The notes under the pieces were generated by a model, which saw nothing but the letters and a program-made list of their open reading frames with translations, did not search any database and was not told where the DNA came from. DNA of 12,179 nucleotides, taken from assembly GCA_027023175.1 (NCBI GenBank), contig JALVWW010000326.1:11044-23222 (forward strand), read 5' to 3'. Position numbers and translations under genes: made by a program. The stretch's first letter is position 1; each line of letters opens with the position of its first letter. The DNA comes from Campylobacterales bacterium. Its GTDB lineage: Bacteria > Campylobacterota > Campylobacteria > Campylobacterales > JALSKU01. This document shows, one piece after another, positions 1 through 5,605 of this stretch.

Positions 1-110
1 ATCAAGCATCAAGGGGTCAGGGTTCAACTTTTAACTTTTCTTTCATCGAGCTACTCTCCTTTTTAAAACTTAGACCCAAGAACTTAGGGCTTAGAGCTTT
101 AGCTTGGCTT
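1..110. repeat. Degenerate heptanucleotide tandem array (left edge)
   Basis: The stretch can be cut into 7-nt units in one unbroken phase from base 1. The clearest units are ATCAAGC (1-7) with ATCAAGG (8-14), AACTTTT twice (26-39), and a CTTAGRG-like group at 69-103 (CTTAGAC at 69-75, CTTAGGG at 83-89, CTTAGAG at 90-96). Units drift gradually along the array. The array begins at or beyond the window edge. It is analogous in form to the short tandemly repeated heptanucleotides (STRR) known from filamentous cyanobacteria, but the unit sequence differs. No coding role is evident; function unknown. Confidence 0.6.
6..39 (+). repeat. Left arm of a perfect 34-bp inverted repeat
   Basis: Bases 6-39 are an exact reverse complement of 208-241; matching stops at base 40 (facing 207) and base 5 (facing 242). 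The arms are separated by 168 bp. The arm itself is built of heptads (AGGGGTC, AGGGTTC, then AACTTTT twice). No target-site duplication is visible next to the outer ends. It could bound a small non-autonomous element, be an inverted duplication of a dispersed repeat, or be a recombination or inversion site. Confidence 0.85.
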
Positions 111-250
111 ATTTTTATATCTTTAACTCTATAAGTAGAGTTTACATGGTTTATTGTATCAAAAATATTTTTATGATTAAAACTATCTTTTAAGTTATTC
201 TCTTCAAAAAAGTTAAAAGTTGAACCCTGACCCCTTGATGCCCTGCATTT
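17..250 (-). pseudogene. Start-less open frame, possible gene remnant (C-terminal fragment)
   Basis: On the minus strand one frame is open for 77 codons between a stop at 251-253 and TGA at 17-19, but has no ATG, GTG or TTG until a Met nine codons before the end. The translation is protein-like in its middle (motif FEENNLKDSFNHKNIFDTIN from base 208, then HVNSTYRVKDIKISQA), and ends in a part encoded by heptad repeats (ALSPKFL followed by GLSFKKE, itself a 7-residue period). The pattern aromatic-acidic, then IDxIN-like, then Y..K.I.I.A loosely recalls the C-terminus of Y-family DNA polymerases, but I do not recognise it with any certainty. It may be a decayed gene tail overrun by repeats, or a chance frame. 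Confidence 0.25.
208..241 (-). repeat. Right arm of the perfect 34-bp inverted repeat
   Basis: Exact reverse complement of 6-39. It begins AAAAGTT twice (208-221) and ends at a CCCCTTGATG block. The 168-bp interior is AT-rich and carries a further hairpin (AACTCTA at 125-131 pairing with TAGAGTT at 136-142, loop TAAG) and a start-less minus-strand open frame. Confidence 0.85.
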
Positions 251-331
251 TCAGAGAAACTTTTGCTGTCACAAATCGCCACAGGCTAGTTTTCACAGAA
301 ACTTTTTACTTCGTAAAACCGCATTTGCTAG
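248..331. repeat. Two 42-nt tandem direct repeat units
   Basis: Units 248-289 and 290-331 have the same length and share 29 of 42 positions by direct comparison. Both open with TTTTCA.AGAAACTTTT and close with GCTAG, and a third unit starts with TTTTG at 332 before diverging. The unit length is six times seven, echoing the heptad periodicity of the flanking DNA. In one plus-strand frame the units would give 14-residue repeats (an ETF motif), but no credible gene is present. Confidence 0.6.
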
Positions 332-432
332 TTTTGTTGTTCGTAGCGGAGCTAAGATCTGCAAAAGGCAGGTGGCACACGAAGTGTGCTCAGTACGACG
401 TTGCTCGTTCACGCGGAGCGGGAACGAGCAAC
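304..432. repeat. String of four small palindromes (REP-like element)
   Basis: Four hairpins follow each other: TTTTAC/GTAAAA with TTC loop (304-318), TAGC/GCTA with GGA loop (344-354), GCACAC/GTGTGC with GAA loop (375-389), and an 11-bp perfect stem GTTGCTCGTTC/GAACGAGCAAC with an 11-nt loop (400-432). The core GCGGAGC occurs twice (346-352 and 413-419), and ACTTCGT (308-314) reappears reverse-complemented (379-385). The block is clearly GC-richer than its surroundings, suggesting an inserted, dispersed palindromic repeat. The last hairpin resembles GGGAACG-type intergenic palindromes seen in diverse bacteria (recalled, not checked). Confidence 0.6.
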
Positions 433-554
433 ACATTATTCATACTAAAACTATTTTAATAAAACCAATTTAAAATAAAATTAAAACTATACTTAAAAAA
501 ATAGGCTATAAATTTATAGAAAATAGATGAAAATTTTGTGATAAACAGACATTT
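433..554. other. AT-rich gene-free spacer
   Basis: Very AT-rich DNA between the hairpin block and the heptad array at the end of the RND gene. I see no open frame with a ribosome-binding site on either strand. Its only structure is the palindrome at 506-519, treated separately as a candidate terminator. Confidence 0.5.
495..519 (-). terminator. Candidate weak intrinsic terminator after the RND gene
   Basis: CTATAAATTTATAG (506-519) is a perfect 14-bp palindrome. Read on the minus strand it is followed by CC, TA and a run of seven T (complement of the A run at 495-501). It lies about 65 nt past the RND stop. The stem is short and all but its end pairs are A-T, so termination would be weak; the assignment is tentative. 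Confidence 0.35.
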
Positions 555-589
555 TCTAAATCCTAAAACCTACAATCTAAATCCTATTT
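555..589. repeat. Heptad array YCTAAAW overlapping the RND stop codon
   Basis: Five contiguous 7-nt units on the plus strand: TCTAAAT (555-561 and again 576-582), CCTAAAA (562-568), CCTACAA (569-575) and CCTATTT (583-589). The RND stop codon (584-586 on the minus strand) falls in the last unit. The unit resembles, but is not identical to, those of the left-edge array. Confidence 0.6.
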
Positions 590-3500
590 CTCTTTTACCC
601 TATAAATTACTGAATAAAGAACCGGTACATAAAATAGATTGAGTACAGTAGCCCAAGTTACACCAAAACCGAGCGCTACAGCCATTGGCTGAAGTATGAC
701 TGACTGACCTGAAGCAAAAAACATTAGTGTCATAAGACCCAAAACTGTAGTAATGGAAGTTAAAAATATCGGTCTAAGTCTTAAAGATGCCAATGTTACA
801 GCCTCTTTTAACGATCTTGTCTTTTTGATAAAATCTATCATGATAATGCCATCATTCACAACAACTCCACTAAGTCCTACAAGCCCTAAAAGCCCAGGCA
901 TTGTCAAATTGAGTCCCACAATCAGATTGCCTACTAATACACCTAATACCGACAATGGAATGGTACTTAAAACTATCAAAGACAAAATTGCCGAATCAAA
1001 CATCCAAACCAAAGCGATAAAGATTAGAAACATTGCGATAATACCTGCTTCAGCCATCTCTTTTTGGATTTGCCTATTTGATTTTTGCTCTCCTTTTATA
1101 TCTATACTCACTCCCATTTTTTTCACTTTTTCAAAGGTGCTTTTCATCTTTTTCAAAAATTCTGCTGAAGTTAATTTCTTTTTGTTAAGGGAACCAAAAA
1201 CTGTTCTGATTCTCTTGCCATTATCCTTATATATTTCAGTATAACTAGGTTTTATAATAAAATCTGCAACATCTTTCAATCTTACTTTTTGCATTGAGCC
1301 CGGTACACTTACATAAAAATTTTTAAATTTTGCAAAATTATCTTTATCTAACAGTTCAGACTTAATTTTCACAAGCTCATCGCCTTTAAACATTTTTCCA
1401 ATTTCTGCTTTTTGAAAATAATCTTTCAAAACTCTTGAGAGGGTAATTTCATTAAACCCTAAACTTTGTCCATATTTATTGACTCTTAGCTTAAGCTCTT
1501 TTTCTCCAACTATCATATCATCACTTATATTAAAAACTCCGTTTATACTCCTCATTTTATCTTCTACAAGCTTGAGAGCTTTTTTAATCTCCTCCTCCTT
1601 GCCTGAAAAAGCAAGCTCTATATCGCTTTTAACTATTCCTGCCCCCGGAACTGTTACGGTAAACTCTTCATACTCCTTGTTTTTAGCAATATCGGCAGTT
1701 ATTTTTTTTATCATTTTAGCAATTTGCTGGGCACTATGACTTCTTTTCATATCTGTTGAGTCATACTCTGGAGAAAGATATGGATTGATATATTTATCAA
1801 AAAAGTTTTCAGGTTTTCTTTCATGCAAATTTATAAATATTTGAAAATTATTTTCAGCAATATCCGGTCTAAATTTATTGTCAAGCTTCAATCCGCTTAT
1901 TGATGTGATAGAAGCGATATCTCCTTTTGGTAATTTTTTTAAAAGAATTTTTTCTACTTTAGTAACTAGTTTTTGTGTTTGAAAAAGATCATTATTGACA
2001 TTAACTTTGCCGACTAAAAATACTTGGGTATTATCAAAATCTGGAAAAAGTTGAAATTTGCTATTTTTAAATAAAAAAAATGTTAGACTTAAAATCGGCA
2101 CTAAAAAAAGTATAAGGGTTGTTTTTTGATGTTTCATGCACACCATCATAACCATAGCATATTTTTTCTTAGCCCAATCCCAAAATCTCTTAGTTCTATC
2201 TTTTTGCTTATGAGTTTTTAAAAAATCCTTTGCATGTAAAGGCAAAAAGAAAAATGCTTCAAAAAGCGAACTTATAAGAAGTATGGATATCATTATAGGT
2301 ATAATCCTGATAAAAAGCCCCATCTCTCCGCTAACTATCAAAAGAGGTAAAAATGCAAATATAGTTGTAGAAGTTGCCGTCAAAACTGCCGGAAACATTT
2401 CAGCAGCTCCATTTATGGCGGCAGTTCTGCTATCATCACCGTTTTCAAGATGCCTATAAATATTTTCTGCCACCACTATCGCTTCATCTACAAGCATACC
2501 AAGTGCCATCAATGCTCCTAAAAGTGAAAGCATATTTAACGAATACCCAAGAAGTTCAGTAGCTATCAAACCTATCATAAAACTTACAGGGATACCTATG
2601 CCAACAACAAAAGCAATCCTTCCGCTTACAAATATATAGATAGAAAGCACTACTAAAATAAGTCCAAAAACTATATTGGATATGACTATATTTAGTCTAT
2701 TTCTTATCCATACAGAAGTATCTGTATATGTATCGAAACTATAGTTTTTATATTTTTTTTCATAAACTCTTAAAAGTTTTTTTATCTCTTTTACAAGTTT
2801 TATTGAATCACCCTGTTCAGCTTTTTTAACATTTATAGCAATATTTGGTTTACCGTTAAAATGTGAAACTTCACTTAAGTCACTAAGCTTAAAAGATATA
2901 TTTGCGATATCTGCAATTCTTATCTTTTTGCCATTTATAGAGACTACCGTATTTTTTATCTTTTTTATATCTTTTTCACCATTTATGGTACTAATGTAGA
3001 TATGATTGCCTGTTTGCTTAATAATTCCTATTGGAAAAATAGAGCTTATAGAAGATATGGCATTTATAACTGAACTTTCATCAAGAGAGTATGCTTCAAG
3101 TTTTTTATCATTGATTTCAAATACAAGTTCAGTATCAGCATCACCTCTAATGGAAATATCGCTTAAATTTGGGATGTTATAAAGATCATTTTTTAGCTTA
3201 TCCGCAATATTTAAAAGTTCTTTGTTAGAAGCTTTGTCTGAAGCAATTGTCACAGTAATAAGAGGAAAACTTTTTTTAAGCATTTTGGCTGTGGGCTCAT
3301 CCATATCAGACGGAAGATATCTCTTTTGATTGCTTATGATATCTTTTATATCATCCAATGTCTCTTGAGGGTTGGCTCCTTTTTGAAGATCAACTTTTAT
3401 GCTAAAAAATCCATTTTTAATTACACTTGTTACATCTTCAATATTGCTAAGATTTTTAATATCATCTTCTATATTTTTAACTGCCATTTTATCCAAGATA

Positions 3501-3676
3501 TCCGGACTAGCTCCGGGATAACCTCCGGTTACAACTATGGCATCAAGTATAGTTGAAGGAAATATCTCTTTTGGAATTTTGTTATATGAAATAATTGACA
3601 AAACAAGTAAAAATATCAAAAATATATGGTTAAGTACCGGCTTATCAACACCAAATGCTATAAATCTTTTTATCAT
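584..3676 (-). CDS. RND-family efflux permease (AcrB-like inner-membrane pump)
   Basis: At 1030 aa this is full length for a hydrophobe/amphiphile efflux RND permease, the proton-driven inner-membrane part of a tripartite export pump. It shows the duplicated architecture: TM1 at about 13-31, a periplasmic porter loop to about 325, TM2-6 at about 328-480, TM7 at about 518-536, a second loop, and TM8-12 at about 876-1024. In TM4 the proton-relay pair is D397-E398 (LVDEAIV; AcrB has DD). In TM10 the site of AcrB Lys940 is occupied by Asn941 (VVVNDGI), so its relay differs from the AcrB type. The ATG is 16 bp past the FtsL-like stop with AAGGG upstream, so it is probably cotranscribed with rsmH and the ftsL-like gene. 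No membrane-fusion or TolC gene lies nearby. Substrate unknown. Confidence 0.9.
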   Translation of the reverse strand: MIKRFIAFGVDKPVLNHIFLIFLLVLSIISYNKIPKEIFPSTILDAIVVTGGYPGASPDILDKMAVKNIEDDIKNLSNIEDVTSVIKNGFFSIKVDLQKGANPQETLDDIKDIISNQKRYLPSDMDEPTAKMLKKSFPLITVTIASDKASNKELLNIADKLKNDLYNIPNLSDISIRGDADTELVFEINDKKLEAYSLDESSVINAISSISSIFPIGIIKQTGNHIYISTINGEKDIKKIKNTVVSINGKKIRIADIANISFKLSDLSEVSHFNGKPNIAINVKKAEQGDSIKLVKEIKKLLRVYEKKYKNYSFDTYTDTSVWIRNRLNIVISNIVFGLILVVLSIYIFVSGRIAFVVGIGIPVSFMIGLIATELLGYSLNMLSLLGALMALGMLVDEAIVVAENIYRHLENGDDSRTAAINGAAEMFPAVLTATSTTIFAFLPLLIVSGEMGLFIRIIPIMISILLISSLFEAFFFLPLHAKDFLKTHKQKDRTKRFWDWAKKKYAMVMMVCMKHQKTTLILFLVPILSLTFFLFKNSKFQLFPDFDNTQVFLVGKVNVNNDLFQTQKLVTKVEKILLKKLPKGDIASITSISGLKLDNKFRPDIAENNFQIFINLHERKPENFFDKYINPYLSPEYDSTDMKRSHSAQQIAKMIKKITADIAKNKEYEEFTVTVPGAGIVKSDIELAFSGKEEEIKKALKLVEDKMRSINGVFNISDDMIVGEKELKLRVNKYGQSLGFNEITLSRVLKDYFQKAEIGKMFKGDELVKIKSELLDKDNFAKFKNFYVSVPGSMQKVRLKDVADFIIKPSYTEIYKDNGKRIRTVFGSLNKKKLTSAEFLKKMKSTFEKVKKMGVSIDIKGEQKSNRQIQKEMAEAGIIAMFLIFIALVWMFDSAILSLIVLSTIPLSVLGVLVGNLIVGLNLTMPGLLGLVGLSGVVVNDGIIMIDFIKKTRSLKEAVTLASLRLRPIFLTSITTVLGLMTLMFFASGQSVILQPMAVALGFGVTWATVLNLFYVPVLYSVIYRVKEK

Positions 3677-3692
3677 TTATACCCTTAAAGTC

Positions 3693-3998
3693 CTAAAATA
3701 TCGTATCTAAAACTTGATTTTTAAACTTTATCTTTTCAAGTTTTTGTTTTAGAGCTCTGTTTTCCTCTTTCAAAACAGAGTATTCATTATAAAGTTTTGC
3801 TATGTCACGGCTTTCATAATATATCTCATTTTTAAGATAAATATCAGGCAATACCACAAGCAGTGCGGTAAACAAAGCCAAAAGAACACCCAATAACAAT
3901 TTTACACTAAGATTGTCAACATGTCTTTTTCTGTAACTCTCCACCTCATCCAAAAGAGTATATTTTGCTTTTTTCGTACTCTTATCTTCACCCTTCAT
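3693..3998 (-). CDS. FtsL-like division protein (single TM plus coiled coil)
   Basis: A 101-aa bitopic membrane protein with a charged cytoplasmic N-terminus (1-28), one hydrophobic helix at about 31-50, and a periplasmic coiled-coil-like segment at about 60-97 rich in Glu, Lys and Leu. This layout and its position directly after rsmH match FtsL, the divisome component that pairs with FtsB in most bacteria; primary sequence is too variable to prove it. It lacks other domains. The ATG, its GAAGG ribosome-binding site and the first codons lie inside a 7-nt tandem repeat (3986-4020). The gene starts 19 bp after rsmH and ends 16 bp before the RND gene, implying one transcript. An FtsB/DivIC-like identity is the main alternative. 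Confidence 0.7.
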   Translation of the reverse strand: MKGEDKSTKKAKYTLLDEVESYRKRHVDNLSVKLLLGVLLALFTALLVVLPDIYLKNEIYYESRDIAKLYNEYSVLKEENRALKQKLEKIKFKNQVLDTIF

Positions 3999-4020
3999 CC
4001 TTCACCCTTCTACCTTTTTA
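3986..4020. repeat. Heptad array spanning rsmH stop, RBS and start of ftsL-like gene
   Basis: On the plus strand, 7-nt units with consensus CTTCAYC run in one phase: CTTCACC (3986-3992), CTTCATC (3993-3999), CTTCACC (4000-4006), CTTCTAC (4007-4013) and CTTTTTA (4014-4020). Read on the minus strand, the units supply the rsmH stop codon (4018-4020), the GAAGG Shine-Dalgarno sequence and the ATG (3996-3998) with the first codons of the next gene. Confidence 0.75.
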
Positions 4021-4929
4021 CCCTATCCAAAAAACTCTCATCTTTGAACTTCTACTTCTTGGATTTGATTTGACCTCATCATTTGTCGGTTTTATAGGTT
4101 TTTTTGTCAAGATTTTACCGATAGCATGATCTCCTCCACACTCACATCTATACACATCAGGCGAGCAGATACAGTTTTTCGTCCACTCTTTAAAAGTTCT
4201 TTTTACTATCCTATCTTCCAAAGAGTGAAAAGTGATAATCGCCACTTTACAGTTATGCAACTTGGCATCTTTAATGCTCTCTAAAAGATTATCTAACTCA
4301 CCGAGCTCATCATTTACTTCTATCCTGATAGCTTGAAATACCAAAGTTGCAGAATGAATTCTCCCTCTTTTGAAATTTTTCTCTATCAAACTCGCTAACT
4401 CTCTAGCACTTTGGATAGGTTTTTTATGCCTTGCTCTGATAATGATATCAGCAACTTTTTTATACTCTCTTATCTCACCATAATCCCTAAATATCTCTTC
4501 AAGCTGCTCTTTAGTATATGAGTTTACCACATCTTTGGCACTCAAAGGTGCATTTTGGTCCATCCTCATATCCAAAGTATCACTCTCAAATCCAAAACCT
4601 CTCTCTTTTTTATCTAACTGCAAAGATGATACTCCGATATCAGCTAAAATTCCTCTTATATCCTTATCCAAATGCTTTTTTATGACAGTAGAAAATCTTC
4701 CTTTTTCAAAGATAATCCTCTCTTTAAATTTCTCAAGTCTTTTCTTTGAAAATTCCAGTGCTTCACCATCTTGGTCTATGCAGATAAGTTTTACATTTGG
4801 CAAATTTTCCAAAAGTGCTTCACTATGACCCCCATATCCCAAAGTACAGTCGATAATGTATCCCTCTTTTATATCTCTAAAAGCTTCTATTACTTCCTTA
4901 TAAAGTACAGGTACATGAGGTATGTTCAA
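4018..4929 (-). CDS. rsmH: 16S rRNA (cytosine(1402)-N(4))-methyltransferase RsmH
   Basis: RsmH (MraW) transfers a methyl group from S-adenosylmethionine to N4 of C1402 in the 16S rRNA decoding centre. The 303-aa protein is of normal length and carries the family blocks in order: HVPVLYKEV (5-13), the SAM-binding stretch DCTLGYGGHS (27-36), DIGVSSLQLD (97-106), LDMRMD (119-124), ITFHSLEDRIVK (232-243) and NPRSRSSKMRV (289-299). A Cys cluster (C253, C255, C262, C264, then H268) sits in the late loop and could bind metal. The start is TTG at 4927-4929: AAGGA lies 5 nt upstream, and the HxPVL motif leaves no later start. It heads the operon with the ftsL-like and RND genes and is divergent from the aldolase-like gene. 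Confidence 0.95.
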   Translation of the reverse strand: MNIPHVPVLYKEVIEAFRDIKEGYIIDCTLGYGGHSEALLENLPNVKLICIDQDGEALEFSKKRLEKFKERIIFEKGRFSTVIKKHLDKDIRGILADIGVSSLQLDKKERGFGFESDTLDMRMDQNAPLSAKDVVNSYTKEQLEEIFRDYGEIREYKKVADIIIRARHKKPIQSARELASLIEKNFKRGRIHSATLVFQAIRIEVNDELGELDNLLESIKDAKLHNCKVAIITFHSLEDRIVKRTFKEWTKNCICSPDVYRCECGGDHAIGKILTKKPIKPTNDEVKSNPRSRSSKMRVFWIG

Positions 4930-4976
4930 AAATATCCTTATTATTTTTTTAGGATTTTACTAAAAGATTTATTATG

Positions 4977-5005
4977 TTGAGGTTAATAGTAAAAAATAGT
5001 ATAAT
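4977..5005 (+). promoter_or_regulatory. Sigma70-type promoter for the aldolase-like gene
   Basis: TTGAGG (4977-4982) is followed after 17 nt by a perfect TATAAT (5000-5005), placing transcription start near 5012, about 20 nt before the TTG start codon. This is an unusually good -35 match for this phylum, where -35 boxes are usually weak. It lies in the 103-bp divergent gap shared with rsmH. Confidence 0.6.
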
Positions 5006-5032
5006 AAAACCATCAATTGCAAAGGATATCCA

Positions 5033-5605
5033 TTGATAAACGAATGGCAACTAAATGAGATAAAAGATATATCTCTTTCACTTTTTAGGAAAAACTTTTT
5101 CGGTATTCAAAACGGTTCTATCTCTTTAAGAAACGATAGTGATAGTTTTATCATCAACAAAAAAGATGTTTTGTTTGATAAATTGGATATTGATGGGCTT
5201 ACAGAGCTTTATTTTAAAAAAGATTATCGATGGAAAGAGGCTGACGAGAGTGCTTCGGTACATCTTCAGATATATAAAAATATCGAAGAGGCAAAGTATA
5301 TCTCTTTTTCTATGCCGCCGTACACTACGGCTTACTCTTTGAAAAAGAGTGTAATATCGCCGAAGGATTATTTTGGATATACCTCTTTGGGCGATATGGA
5401 AGTGTATGAGCCAAAAAATTTTGAGAGCTGGGGAGACAGAGCCGAATATGAAATATATACTTACTTAAAACAGCAAGAAAAACACTTTATCATCATAAAA
5501 GGATATGGTATATACATATATGACAGAGACCTTTACAAAATGGCTCAGACACTCTCTTTGATAGAAAACAGTTGCAGGATACTGATACTATCAGACATAT
5601 ATTAA
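5033..5605 (+). CDS. Class II aldolase/adducin-domain protein lacking the metal and catalytic residues
   Basis: A 190-aa protein that follows the class II aldolase/adducin fold pattern: GSISLR (28-33) with FIINKKDVLFDKL (39-51), an SASVHLQIYK segment (73-82), a PPYTTAYS strand (95-102), and a C-terminal GYGIYIYDRDLYKMAQTLSL block (157-176). In active members (for example FucA) zinc is held by HxH in the HTHSPY motif and by His of NHG, with a catalytic Glu before the LH motif. Here these are SFSM (91-94), G-Y-G (Tyr158) and Ser, so classical aldolase chemistry looks lost; a binding or structural role is inferred. The start is TTG at 5033 with AAAGGA 6 nt upstream. Its stop overlaps the bioA stop by 4 bp. 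The gene is full length and intact, so it is not simply a pseudogene. Substrate or partner unknown. Confidence 0.7.
   Translation: MINEWQLNEIKDISLSLFRKNFFGIQNGSISLRNDSDSFIINKKDVLFDKLDIDGLTELYFKKDYRWKEADESASVHLQIYKNIEEAKYISFSMPPYTTAYSLKKSVISPKDYFGYTSLGDMEVYEPKNFESWGDRAEYEIYTYLKQQEKHFIIIKGYGIYIYDRDLYKMAQTLSLIENSCRILILSDIY

Noticed and set aside
220..459. Plus-strand open frame of 79 codons over the hairpin block
   Set aside because: It has no ribosome-binding site, covers the inverted-repeat arm, the 42-nt units and all hairpins, and its composition follows the repeats; more likely a repeat-derived frame than a gene.
1..590. CRISPR array
   Set aside because: The periodic DNA has 7-nt or 42-nt units without unique spacers, units are degenerate, and no cas genes are present.
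4954..4982. Minus-strand promoter for rsmH (TAAAAT at 4959-4954)
   Set aside because: The -10 is imperfect and no -35 is visible at the right distance; a promoter must exist in the gap, but I cannot place it.
5024..5047. Start-codon-sequestering hairpin in front of the aldolase-like gene (GGATATCC and CCATT/AATGG)
   Set aside because: Only a 5-bp AT-rich stem with an 8-nt loop; too weak to claim regulation.
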